From the NCBI GenBank assembly GCA_013400115.1, contig VXBP01002567.1:62001-126000 (forward strand): a stretch of DNA of 64,000 nucleotides. Reading direction: 5' to 3'. Below the pieces are notes generated by a model. That model worked only from the letters and a program-made list of their open reading frames with translations, made no database searches and was not told the DNA's origin. The position numbers and the translations under genes were made by a program. The stretch is from Rhinopomastus cyanomelas. Its lineage: Eukaryota; Chordata; Aves; Bucerotiformes; Rhinopomastidae. Shown in pieces: positions 22,201 to 28,339 of this stretch (position 1 is its first letter; the number at the start of each line of letters is the position of its first letter).

Positions 22201-23582
22201 TATTGGGGAGAGGTTTTCCTGTAGGTGGGTGGTGTTGGGGATTGTGACTCAGTGACTTGTTCAGGCAAAACCTGAGTGAGGGAGGCTTGGCTTGAATTTA
22301 CTACCTGCCTGGCTGAGGGAATGGTTTCTCAAGGTAGTCCTACTACTGTTGTAGACATCCTGTGAAATCCCATCACAATTTAATTTCTGTCATTTGAAAT
22401 TTTAGAGGTTAACTCCATTTAAAGCAGCCTGACCTAGAACAAATGGAGGTTTTCATCCTCAAACCAAGTTTGGATGAGGTGTTGGGGGATCTGGTTTAGG
22501 GGTGAACTTGTAGAGAAGGATTGATGGTTGGACTCCATGATCCCAGGGGTCTTTTCCAACCTGAGTGATTCTGTAGAAGCTCTGGAGTATAGGGCTGGTT
22601 TTGAGGACAGTTATCTTTACCAGTGTGGCCAGATATCAGCCACAAGGCCTGTGTGTCTTAATAAAATGCTTAAAAATTAGCAATATTAGTTGAGTTAAAG
22701 CTTTGCATTATACACATAAATGTTGACCAAGAAAGCCACCGTAACACACACAGGTTTGTGCTGGATTTTGTGCATTCACACCTGTGTTTCTATAGAACAG
22801 CACATCTTTGTGATAATAAGATTCCTGAAATATGTGGTATTTTAGTCCTGTATCAAGTTAAAAACCAGTTATAACTGAATTAGATTCAGTGTGAAGAGAT
22901 TCTCTTCTACAGCTTGATCCTGCTCTCAGTCAATTGTCTCATTTCAGATTTTACAGGACTTTCTTGATGATTAAAAACAAATTATAACTGTAAGTTAAAA
23001 ACAAATTATAGCTGAATAAGATCCTGTATGGAAAGACTTCCTTCTACTGCTTGATCCTGTTCTCAGGCAGTTGTCTCATTCCAGATTTGCAGGGCTTTCT
23101 TGATGATTATTGTTGCACATTTCTGTAGGTCTTTAAGAGCACAGAGGTGCAAAGGCCCAGTGCAGCCACAGCTGCAGTGTTAATGCAGCTGTTAAAATCC
23201 TCTACTTCATCTCCGTACTCCCAGTGTTGGTGGGATCACATGTCCCTTCCTGTGCATTTGAACTCACTGACAACTTGCTTCCTTCCAGTGGACAATTGTT
23301 CCTGTGCTTGCAGGTAGCACAGAAATGCCAGGAGATATTTTAAACCAAGCCAGAACATCACTTTGGGATACGTGTGGGGTTTATTTCATAGTCCGTTTCA
23401 GCTACACATAACAAACAGGGCTTGGGGAAGGGTGGTCTTTGATATTTGTATAAGAGTGCATTTGATTTGTGATTAAAGACTAGTTAATTTCTAGTTGTGT
23501 CTATGCTAAGCAATATTCCTCTTGGGTTTTTTTGCAGCATCTTTCCTTGAAAGCAAAAAGGGCGAAAGTAGATGACCCCTGA
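1212..23582 (+). CDS. DHX35: DHX35, DEAH-box RNA helicase, 3' part of gene (17 coding exons, 5' end outside window)
   Basis: Seen: 17 exons flanked by AG and GT join into one open frame of 553 codons ending in TGA at 23,580. In order the product carries DEAH (motif II, window residues 26-29), SAT (motif III, 58-60), FLTGQ (motif IV region, about 130-134), ATNIAETS (motif V, 191-198) and QRAGRAGR (motif VI, 239-246), then the HA2/ratchet region and the C-terminal OB-fold region. Known: this order defines DEAH/RHA helicases of the spliceosomal type, which use NTP hydrolysis to remodel RNA-protein complexes in the nucleus; human DHX35 is found in catalytic spliceosomes. From memory the human protein has about 703 residues, so about 150 N-terminal residues, with the P-loop, lie left of the window. 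The sequence matches remembered DHX35 closely, including the basic C-terminus LKAKRAKV. No frameshift or in-frame stop was seen, so the gene looks functional. Confidence 0.95.
1908..1977 (+). CDS. DHX35: DHX35 exon w2, DEAH box
   Basis: Acceptor TTCACAG; completes a split Ser codon, then ILMLDEAHERTLYTDIAIG. The DEAH tetrad is the Walker B motif that coordinates Mg and attacks the nucleotide. The donor GTTAAT is weak against the GTRAGT consensus, but frame and homology fix this end. Confidence 0.93.
2541..2600 (+). CDS. DHX35: DHX35 exon w3, SAT motif
   Basis: Acceptor TGCCCTAG; 60 nt, 20 codons, IQKKRGDLRLIVASATLDAE. SAT (motif III) couples NTP hydrolysis to unwinding in this family. The donor GTATCG is non-optimal. 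Confidence 0.93.
3555..3667 (+). CDS. DHX35: DHX35 exon w4
   Basis: Acceptor AATGTAG, donor GTGTGT; 113 nt, leaving 2 nt that complete Ser with the next exon. Encodes KFRDFFNQND...VILTVEGRTFPVDIFYIQ, the linker into RecA-like domain 2; the GRTFPV segment is typical of DEAH helicases. Confidence 0.93.
3986..4082 (+). CDS. DHX35: DHX35 exon w5 (FLTGQ)
   Basis: Acceptor CTCTCTAG, donor GTACAG; 97 nt. Encodes SPVPDYIKSTVETAMKIHQ then GDILAFLTGQ, the start of the helicase C-terminal domain (motif IV region). Confidence 0.93.
4830..5440 (-). mobile_element. CR1 LINE, 5'-truncated, about 610 bp
   Basis: Antisense CR1 running from the tail (ACACAGAATTGCAGAACATT) back into the reverse-transcriptase C-terminal remnant (GTGGTCTCACCACGGCAGAC). 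One of the longer intronic copies, with many stops. Confidence 0.93.
5708..5866 (+). CDS. DHX35: DHX35 exon w6
   Basis: Acceptor ACTCTAG, donor GTAAGC; 159 nt, 53 complete codons. Encodes EEVETVVSMLIEQARALSRT and LRVLPMYAGLPSPEQMKVFE, the LPxYxxLP segment of RecA domain 2. Confidence 0.94.
6087..6345 (-). mobile_element. CR1 with three tandem 3' tails
   Basis: Antisense CR1 whose terminal ~73 bp occurs three times, joined at about 6,180/6,181 and 6,253/6,254 by the junction CTAG(A/T)TCCAGTCATTAGGG. Only a few bases of upstream CR1 follow the third tail. Confidence 0.9.
7037..7250 (-). mobile_element. CR1 LINE fragment
   Basis: Antisense tail with the adjoining coding remnant, from CACAGAATCACAGAATATTA to GATGTGGAACCTCCTACATT; lost the CCCCCTGCCACAG part of the tail. 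Confidence 0.9.
7572..7782 (+). CDS. DHX35: DHX35 exon w7, motifs V and VI
   Basis: Acceptor CTCCTGCAG, donor GTCAGT; 211 nt. Encodes VIVATNIAETSITI (motif V), the DCGFVKLRAYNPKTAIECL segment and SANQRAGRAGRNRSGKCYRL (motif VI, with the arginine finger). It is the longest coding exon here and the most diagnostic one for DHX35. Confidence 0.96.
8198..8570 (-). mobile_element. CR1 LINE fragment, different subfamily
   Basis: Antisense CR1 with tail AATCATCCAGGTTGGAAAAG and CCCCCAACACTACATCTAAA, the variant also seen at 22,468, 35,097, 42,131, 53,221, 54,318 and 61,311. It lacks the GATTGGAAGGGACC tail of the abundant subfamily. Confidence 0.9.
8855..8979 (+). CDS. DHX35: DHX35 exon w8
   Basis: Acceptor CACAACAG, donor GTGAGT; 125 nt, completing a split Glu. 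Encodes EDFEKLPKSTVPEMQRSNLA then VILQLKALGIDNVLRF, the end of RecA domain 2 and entry to the winged helix. Confidence 0.94.
9106..9372 (-). mobile_element. CR1 LINE fragment
   Basis: Antisense copy of the abundant subfamily, starting CACAGAATCACAGAACATTA and ending at CCCCTTGTCCTGTCC. Confidence 0.92.
9411..9538 (-). mobile_element. CR1 LINE fragment, third subfamily
   Basis: Antisense tail TTTTGGGTTGGAAGTGACCT with ATCTCTAACTAGAACAG; same subfamily as 47,754-48,350. Confidence 0.8.
9935..9989 (+). CDS. DHX35: DHX35 exon w9
   Basis: Acceptor TCTTCACAG, donor GTGAGG; 55 nt. Encodes PPPAQSMVQALELLYALG, the start of the HA2 domain. It is short but matches remembered DHX35 residue for residue and keeps the frame. 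Confidence 0.93.
10152..10227 (-). mobile_element. CR1 tail, solo
   Basis: About 75-bp isolated antisense tail from TCATAGAATCACTAGGGACT to GCAGGATCACTT, the same length as the unit found in the tail multimers. Confidence 0.88.
11642..11952 (-). mobile_element. CR1 LINE fragment, older subfamily
   Basis: Antisense; tail GTTTGGATTGGAAGGGACCT with CATGAGCAGGGACATC, then diverged body ending at CTGCAGTTTTCCTC. Contains an imperfect palindrome, TATATCTTAGATATA, near 11,820. Confidence 0.85.
13476..13500 (+). mobile_element. Very short CR1 3' terminus
   Basis: TTCCAGTCCCTAATGATTCT plus ATGATT: about 25 bp of CR1 terminal sequence in sense orientation. Confidence 0.6.
14318..14413 (+). CDS. DHX35: DHX35 exon w10
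   Basis: Acceptor GCTGCTGCAG, donor GTGAGA; 96 nt. Encodes LDMHCRLTEPLGMRIAEFPL then NPMFAKMLLES, the HA2 LTxLG..AxFPLxP signature. Follows the longest intron (about 4.3 kb). Confidence 0.94.
14558..14652 (+). CDS. DHX35: DHX35 exon w11
   Basis: Acceptor CTCATCAG, donor GTAAGT; 95 nt, completing the Gly split after w10. Encodes NFGCSQEILTIAAMMQIQNI then FVIPPNQKAQA of the ratchet-like region. Only a 144-bp intron separates it from w10. Confidence 0.94.
14925..15370 (-). mobile_element. CR1 LINE, 5'-truncated
   Basis: Antisense copy between exons w11 and w12, from the CACAGAATCACACAACATTG tail to CATCATCTTCATGGCCCTG. Confidence 0.93.
15456..15533 (+). CDS. DHX35: DHX35 exon w12
   Basis: Acceptor TTCTCCAG, donor GTAAGT; 78 nt, 26 codons, ARQHRKFAVEEGDHLTMLNV then YEAFVK. 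The GDHLTMLNVYEAF string is the family signature of this part of HA2. An antisense CR1 ends about 86 bp upstream. Confidence 0.95.
15798..15868 (-). mobile_element. CR1 tail fragment, rearranged
   Basis: Antisense tail GGAATTGGAAGGGACCTTGA...CCCTCTGCCACAG preceded by GTCCAATCCCTAAC, a tail piece in the opposite orientation, so the two form a short inverted pair. Confidence 0.75.
16238..16367 (+). CDS. DHX35: DHX35 exon w13
   Basis: Acceptor TGTGCAG, donor GTAAGA; 130 nt. Encodes HNKSSQWCQDHFLNYKGLVR then ASVVREQLKKLLVHFKVPKK, the W-C-x-x-x-F-L-N segment leading into the OB-fold region. Confidence 0.95.
16713..16764 (+). mobile_element. CR1 3' terminus, short
   Basis: Sense-strand tail GGACTGGATGGTCTTTCGAG...CCAATCCCTAATGTTCTGTG, about 50 bp, just upstream of exon w14. 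Confidence 0.85.
16829..16910 (+). CDS. DHX35: DHX35 exon w14
   Basis: Acceptor TTCTTCAG, donor GTAGAT; 82 nt. Encodes GDPDPVLRCIVSGFFANAAK then FHSTGAY, the start of the OB-fold region, typical of DEAH helicases (GFFxxxA). Confidence 0.94.
17428..17499 (+). CDS. DHX35: DHX35 exon w15
   Basis: Acceptor CTTTCCAG, donor GTAAGT; 72 nt. Encodes RTIRDDHELHIHPTSVLYAE then KPPRW, with the IHPxSVL motif of the OB fold. The Trp codon is split with w16. Confidence 0.95.
19141..19642 (+). mobile_element. CR1 LINE, older subfamily, ending in minisatellite
   Basis: Sense CR1 (GGTTGTTCAGCCTGGAGAAA ... CCCTGCAGGGGGTTGAACTA) with diverged coding remnant. Its terminal segment has been amplified as four 34-bp repeats. 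Confidence 0.88.
19507..19642 (+). repeat. 34-bp minisatellite, 4.0 copies
   Basis: Unit starts AAATGACCTTAAATGTCC at 19,507, 19,541, 19,575 and 19,609, and ends CCAATACAT. All four copies read as identical. The unit is the end of the adjoining CR1. Confidence 0.97.
19907..20018 (+). CDS. DHX35: DHX35 exon w16
   Basis: Acceptor CCCCTAG, donor GTACGG; 112 nt. Encodes IVYNEVIQTAKYYMRDVTAV then ESAWLLELAPHFYQQGT, the conserved VxYxExxxTxxxYMRxVTxI end of the OB region. A second donor-like site 27 bp downstream would add nine codons in frame. Confidence 0.94.
20440..21162 (+). mobile_element. CR1 LINE, about 720 bp, with doubled 3' tail
   Basis: Sense copy from GGATGACCATGAGCCAGCAA through the reverse-transcriptase C-terminal remnant (ALVRPDLEYCVQVW, then ELEQRRFHVKMRRNFF). 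The last ~76 bp is duplicated at the junction CCTAATGACTGGATCTAGGG (21,066). Confidence 0.95.
21826..22049 (-). mobile_element. CR1 fragment with partial tail duplication
   Basis: Antisense; the terminal CACAGAATCA...TTAGGGATTGGAA is present twice in succession (21,826 and 21,855) before the rest of the tail. Ends in CACTCTGAAGAAGTT. Confidence 0.9.
22468..22574 (+). mobile_element. CR1 tail, variant subfamily
   Basis: Sense tail GTGTTGGGGGATCTGGTTTA...GGTCTTTTCCAACCTGAGTG. Confidence 0.88.
22857..23109 (+). repeat. Diverged tandem duplication, unit about 137 bp
   Basis: Copy 1 at 22,857-22,993, copy 2 at 22,994-23,109. Both share GTTAAAAAC..ATTATA.CTGAAT, then CTTGATCCTG.TCTCAG and TTTCTTGATGATTA in the same order. 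Roughly 85% alike by eye, so not recent. Origin unknown. Confidence 0.85.
23538..23582 (+). CDS. DHX35: DHX35 terminal coding exon w17 with stop
   Basis: Acceptor TTTTTTTGCAG; 14 codons, HLSLKAKRAKVDDP, then TGA. It matches the remembered basic DHX35 C-terminus except for one residue. It is too short for an ORF scan; frame continuity with w16 across a 3.5-kb intron supports it. Confidence 0.92.
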   Translation, partial: HLSLKAKRAKVDDP

Positions 23583-24235
23583 ATCCACATGACCCAAGTC
23601 TTCCGACATCAGAATCAACCAGAGATTCCAAGCTGGCTACAGTCCATTCAGCAATCAGCTCATTAGCAACTCAATCTTCCATCAGTTTAAGTGTTTAGAT
23701 GCCTGCCAGGGTCTGTAGAGGTTTATGCATGACCAGTACACTGTAAAACCTATGTAGAGCTTGCGTTGTGGACATCTTACTCTTTGCCTACTTGACCACT
23801 GTTGTTAATCTGGGCGTGCTGCTCTTTTTAAATACTTAGACAAACCTTAGACAAGCAGTTGAAATGTAAGAGGACATCCAGGACCACAAAGAGCTGAAAC
23901 CTGCAAGAGGAAAGCTGATCTGCTGGAGTGGTATGTCTGCCTTATGAGAGTGGGGAACAGGGTACCCTGCCTCCTGTTATCTAGAGCACTGTGACTACTA
24001 CCGGCCAAACTGAGACTGACTCCTGACAGCAGGAGCTCAGGGCAATGAACTAGCCCTTGAAATGAAGGGGATGCCATGGAAACATTGATTTCACGTTGGA
24101 CCGTCTCAAACTGGTGCAACTTGTGCTCCTGAGCAGAAATAGCCTCTTGCCTAAGGTTAGTTGCCCCTTGGTTCCCTTTGCTGTAGCAGCCCTCCTGTGG
24201 GCAGCGTTGCATTAAAATGTCTTGTTCCTGCGCAC
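23583..24235 (+). other. DHX35: DHX35 3' untranslated region (end uncertain)
   Basis: Unique sequence after the stop. The first plausible poly(A) signal is ATTAAA at 24,211-24,216. No AATAAA occurs before 25,717. The end near 24,235 is inferred. Confidence 0.4.
24211..24216 (+). terminator. Candidate poly(A) signal ATTAAA
   Basis: The common variant hexamer, about 630 bp after the DHX35 stop, followed by a TG/TC-rich stretch. An alternative distal signal is AATAAA at 25,717-25,722. Neither can be confirmed without transcript ends. Confidence 0.35.
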
Positions 24236-24474
24236 GAGAGTTGCTGTTATGAGAGGAGGAGGAAGAGCAGCTCAGTAATCTTCAGAAGGATTTGTTTTTT
24301 GCTGGATCAGGGGACTAGACACATGTTCACAAAACTGAAATTCACAGATGGGGCTTTACTTTTTTCTTTTCTTTCCTTTCTTTAACAAGAGAAGTTAGCT
24401 GCTTGCTGCTAACCAGGACATTTCAGTGGTGGTGTTATCACAGAACACTTTGTAGCCTCCACCATTCAGCAAAG

Positions 24475-24995
24475 ATGAGAGGGTTCTCTTCCCCCTCTAC
24501 TCTGCTTGCTCTGGTGAGACCACATCAGGAATAGTGTGTCCAGTTGTGGGCCCCTCAGTTCCAGAACTGCTTGAGAGAGTCCAATGCAGAGCCATGAAGA
24601 TGATGGAGTGGAGCACCTCCCTGATGAGGAAAGGCTGAGGGAGCTGGGGCTCTTGAGCTTGAAGAAGAGGAGACTGAAGAGTCACCACATTAATGTTGAT
24701 AAATACAAAAAGGGTGGGTGTCAGGAGGATGGAGCCAGGCTCTGCCCAGTGCCAAGTACAAGGGGCAGTGGGTGTGAGCTGGAACAGGTTCCATGTCAAT
24801 ATGAGAAGGAACTTCTTCCCAGTGAGGGTGACAGAGCACTGGAAGGGGCTGCCCAGGGGGGTTGTGGAGTCTCTTCTGGAGACATGTAAAACCCACCTGG
24901 CCTTGTTCTGGTGCCACTTGATCTAGGTGATCCTGCTGTGGCAGGGGGAGTGGACTGGATGATCTTTCCACTCCCCAACATTCAGTGAGTCTGTA
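24475..24995 (+). mobile_element. CR1 LINE, 5'-truncated
   Basis: Sense copy downstream of DHX35, from CTTCCCCCTCTACTCTGC to the diverged end CAACATTCAGTGAGTCTGT; includes a frame-broken CR1 polymerase C-terminus. Confidence 0.93.
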
Positions 24996-25545
24996 CTCTC
25001 CTGTCAGGAACTTGGTCTCATATCTTTGCTGCTGGGGACTCTTCAAGTGTTGCTGTCAGAGAAGGCTGCTCTGACCAGTTGCTGCTTTGATTTGGACTCC
25101 ATGTTTGCTTTTCCATAAGGAATTCTACCCTTTTTGGTCTTAACAAGGCAGCTTGACTACATATATTTATTTTTTTCAACTCATCAATATGTATTTTATA
25201 ACTTTGTTTGGAACCTTTGTTTTTCCAAGGCAGCTGATCCGCTGACTGCGTTTTGCACATTAACTCCTGTTTTTTCAGAAGGGAATGTAAATAGGCTAAA
25301 ATTTCTACAGGGAACAAACGCCTTCCTTGTCACAGGACTGCCTTGAAAACCTTCTTGAGCTTCTTGACTGTCTCCCTTCCAAACACTTGCAGAGACCAGC
25401 TCTCTCGTGTGGTCTGTTCGGTGTCTACGTACTGACTGCCAGCACAGACCGCTGTAGCGGTCTCCCATGTGTGGCACCAGCAGCCTGACAAACTGTGTCA
25501 CTTTCCTTGTCACCTCTGTGAACCTCACCTTTTATAGTACTTTCT

Positions 25546-25620
25546 CTTAGAGTGGAAGCTCTCTGGGGCAGGGACTGTCTCCTAGCCAGAGCTGAGAGCA
25601 GTGCTGGCACTTATTAAAAA
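25546..25620 (+). mobile_element. Ancient L2/MIR-like 3' tail
   Basis: GGAAGCTCTCTGGGGCAGGG then ACTGTCTC...GTGCTGGCACTTATTAAA resembles the AAGCTCCTxGAGGGCAGGGACxGTxTC...GTGCCTGGCAC tail shared by old amniote L2/MIR-type elements. Recognised from memory only; could also be a conserved exapted copy. Confidence 0.5.
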
Positions 25621-25716
25621 GATCCAATTTGCAGGGTTGGTTTTTTTTCCTCTGGAAGGATTGGAGGAGTGTAAAATGTCTGTGTCTCTCTGTCCTCTGG
25701 AAGTATCCTTAAGCAG

Positions 25717-25722
25717 AATAAA
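25717..25722 (+). terminator. Candidate distal poly(A) signal AATAAA
   Basis: Canonical hexamer about 2.1 kb beyond the DHX35 stop, followed by TG-rich sequence (GTTGGTGGGTGATTGTTCTG). If used, the 3' UTR would include the CR1 at 24,475-24,995. Confidence 0.25.
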
Positions 25723-26302
25723 ACCATTGAATCAAGGAGGAATTCATCCCTTCAGCCTGAGTTGGTGGGTGATTGTTCTGTGTGTGCTGGGTGGTGGTTC
25801 TGTGCTGCTCTGAGCGGTGACAGCCTGGCAGTGGGTGACTACTTCACTTGCCACTTCAGGTGGTTTGGAGAGCTCTTTTCTGCATGTGTTCTTGTACCCG
25901 GCTGTAGAGCTGCAAATTGTCTCTTGGAATGCTTGTGCCTCCTGCTGATGTAGACCCAGGGATGTACAAGCTTTGTACTGTGCTGCAAGTGGTTGTCCTT
26001 CTAGAAGACTGAGTGCATTAGGCCTCTAAAGAAAACCAGGAACTCAGACTTGTCTCCTCTGCAGTTTCACAGACTAGTGAGGTGCAGACACAGAGCAGGC
26101 AGAGGTTATACTGGAAGTGTGGGCTAAGAGTGAGTGATTTTTAGTGTCTAGATTAAGGTTACCTTTAGAGAAAAAGCAGTGCTTGCATCAGGAATCTGGA
26201 CCATGGGATGATATTTGAAGATAGAGGCCTAAAACTTAAAGGACATGAAAACACTTTGTGAAACATTGGCCAAGAGCTCTCTGCTAGATGAGAACACAGC
26301 TA

Positions 26303-26327
26303 ATCCCCAATGATTCTGTGATTCTGT
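26303..26327 (+). mobile_element. CR1 terminal repeat, short
   Basis: ATCCCCAATGATTCTGTGATTCTGT: only the 3' terminus, directly followed by the start of the next CR1 tail. Confidence 0.7.
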
Positions 26328-26417
26328 GGTCTAGGTGATCCTGCTATTGCAGGAGGATTGGACTAGATGATCTTTGCAGGTCCCTTCCAATCCCTAATGA
26401 TTCTATGATTCTATGAA
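26328..26417 (+). mobile_element. CR1 tail, solo
   Basis: Sense tail GGTCTAGGTGATCCTGCTAT to the terminal ATTCTATGATTCTATGA. Sits immediately behind another CR1 terminus. Confidence 0.9.
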
Positions 26418-26558
26418 CTCATTTTGATTATTGGGGTGGGTAACTGCCTTGGTGCTGGCTCTTGCCAAGAAGAGTAGTAAACGGTCTGTGCTGTGGTGGG
26501 AGATGTTTGAAGATGTTTATTAGGAGTTTGTCAAACGGTGTGAGGATTTTAAATATTT

Positions 26559-26896
26559 GACTCCATTAATGTTGATAAATATGTGAAGGGTGGGTGTCAG
26601 GAGGATGGAGCCAGGCTCTGCTCAGTGGCATCTAATGATAGGACAAGGGGCAATGGGTGGGAGCTGGAACAGAGGAGGTTCCACATCAATGTGAGAAGGA
26701 GCTTCTTCCCAGTGAGGGTGACAGAGCACTGGAAGGGGCTGCCCAGGGAGGATTGTGGAGTCTTCTCTAGAGATGTTTAAAACCCACCTGCACATGTTCC
26801 TGGGTGACTTGATCTAGATGATCCTACTGTGGCAGAGGGATTGGACTGGGTGATGTTTCAAGGTCCCTTCCAATCCCTAATGTTCTGGGGTTCTTT
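26559..26896 (+). mobile_element. CR1 LINE fragment
   Basis: Sense; ATTAATGTTGATAAATATGT through CCAATCCCTAATGTTCTGGG, with coding remnant CELEQRRFHIN-like (here WELEQRRFHINVRRSFF). Confidence 0.92.
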
Positions 26897-27171
26897 TAGG
26901 GAATAAGGATAAAACATTAGGCTACTGAATCAAAATGCTTCTTCCAAAAGAAGTCATGCCAGCACTGGCAAGGAGGCAGTTATATTTTTGAAGAGTATTT
27001 ATAATCCATTAATGTCAATTTACACTGAGCTGGACACAGCAGTTGCTCTCCAAAGGTCCTTCCAGGTGATGTGGTGTAGTTTGTAAGCTGATTTAGTTTG
27101 TGTGTGTGTGTGTTACAACAAGCACGTTACAGCCGGGCATCAGGAAGAAAAGGCAAGTCAGCCAGTTTGCA

Positions 27172-27202
27172 TCTTTAAGGCAAACAAAAGGAGTTTACTG
27201 CA
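27172..27202 (+). repeat. 31-bp direct repeat, copy 1
   Basis: TCTTTAAGG then CAAACAAAAGGAGTTTACTG; one mismatch to the copy at 27,474-27,504, offset 302 bp. Confidence 0.9.
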
Positions 27203-27473
27203 AGCAGATACCCGTGTGACTCGTTCTTGAACTGGTGGTTCAGATGTTTGGCTTGTTTCCTGTTCCAGCAAACAAAGAAACAAGACAGGTGCTACGATGG
27301 GCAGAGAAGCCATAGCCCTGCTGCCTGTGCACACGTGCTCTCTGTTCCTGCTCGCGACGTCGGTGTTGTCAGACACACAACAAGATGAACTCAATTGGAA
27401 CAAAACTCTAGCCAAAATGTTGATTGAAATGCATTTCTCATCTTGCAGGTGAAAAATCAATCAGGTAAACTGG

Positions 27474-27504
27474 TCTTTAAGCCAAACAAAAGGAGTTTAC
27501 TGCA
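27474..27504 (+). repeat. 31-bp direct repeat, copy 2
   Basis: 30 of 31 bases match 27,172-27,202. No transposon ends recognised in the intervening 271 bp. Confidence 0.9.
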
Positions 27505-28259
27505 ATTTTCAAGGGTTGACAGGGCTGCAAGGTACTAGAAGTGTTTTGGTGATTTCAGCTGTATTCTGCAAAGTGTCTTCTTGTTCCAAGGGAGGGCTGT
27601 GCTGCCTCCAGTTCTGTTGGGAGCCTTGGGAAGGAAGAGCCAAGAAGCAGAGCACTGTTACAGGGAGGGTGTCCACAGGTGTGGGGTCTTCGTCACCAGT
27701 TCACACAGTGACTTGAGGCAGAGCTTTGTTTGTTTACTGCTCTGACTGCTGCTGAACAGGTGAGAGACTGAACTTCCAGAAGCTGATTGGGCTCACCCCC
27801 TTTGCTTGGCTTTTGTGATCAGACTGCTGACCAGCAGTCCTGGAGCTGGGGACTGGACTGCCTATTCGTGGGCAGGCATGGTGGCCTCAGCGGTCTGAAG
27901 ATGCCACCACCAAGACAATACAGTCTGTGGATTTGAAAGGCACTTCTGTTCTGAACCTGAGTCGTCAAAACGTTTCCTTGTGCTTCAGCTGCTTCCTTTA
28001 TCAAGGAAAATTACCTGTCTGTGTTTTCCAGTAGCACTTCAGAACCACTTCATTTGGGAGGAGCAATGTGAACTGGTAAGTGTCGTCATGCTGATGTTCT
28101 GGTGTCTCTTACTGGGCTAGTTCATCACCTTTGAGCAGTTCCATTGAAGACAACTTGGAACCAGTGTTTACTGCTGTAATTTCATCACTTTATGCTGTTC
28201 TCTATCATGTGGCTGCACCATCAACAGCTGCAAGGAGCGTCAGTAACACGAGCCAGCGT

Positions 28260-28339
28260 TGGTCTAGGTGATCCTGCTCTGGCAGGGGGATTATAGATGA
28301 TGCTTTGAGGTCCCTTCCAGTCCCTAACGTGCTGTGATA
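28260..28339 (+). mobile_element. CR1 tail, solo
   Basis: Sense; GGTCTAGGTGATCCTGCTCT to CCCTAACGTGCTGTGATA, with a small deletion in the GGATTGGACTGGATG part. Confidence 0.88.

Larger units (their letters stand above)
20019..23537. other. DHX35 intron w16-w17
   Basis: 3.5-kb intron holding a 720-bp sense CR1 (20,440), an antisense CR1 (21,826), a CR1 tail (22,468) and a 137-bp tandem duplication (22,857). Confidence 0.7.
24996..26302. other. Unique flank downstream of DHX35
   Basis: About 1.3 kb without recent repeats except an ancient LINE-like tail at 25,546. May contain the distal 3' UTR. Confidence 0.5.
26897..28259. other. Unique intergenic sequence
   Basis: Contains a short (TG)n near 27,100 and a pair of 31-bp direct repeats (27,172 and 27,474). 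No gene seen. Confidence 0.6.
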
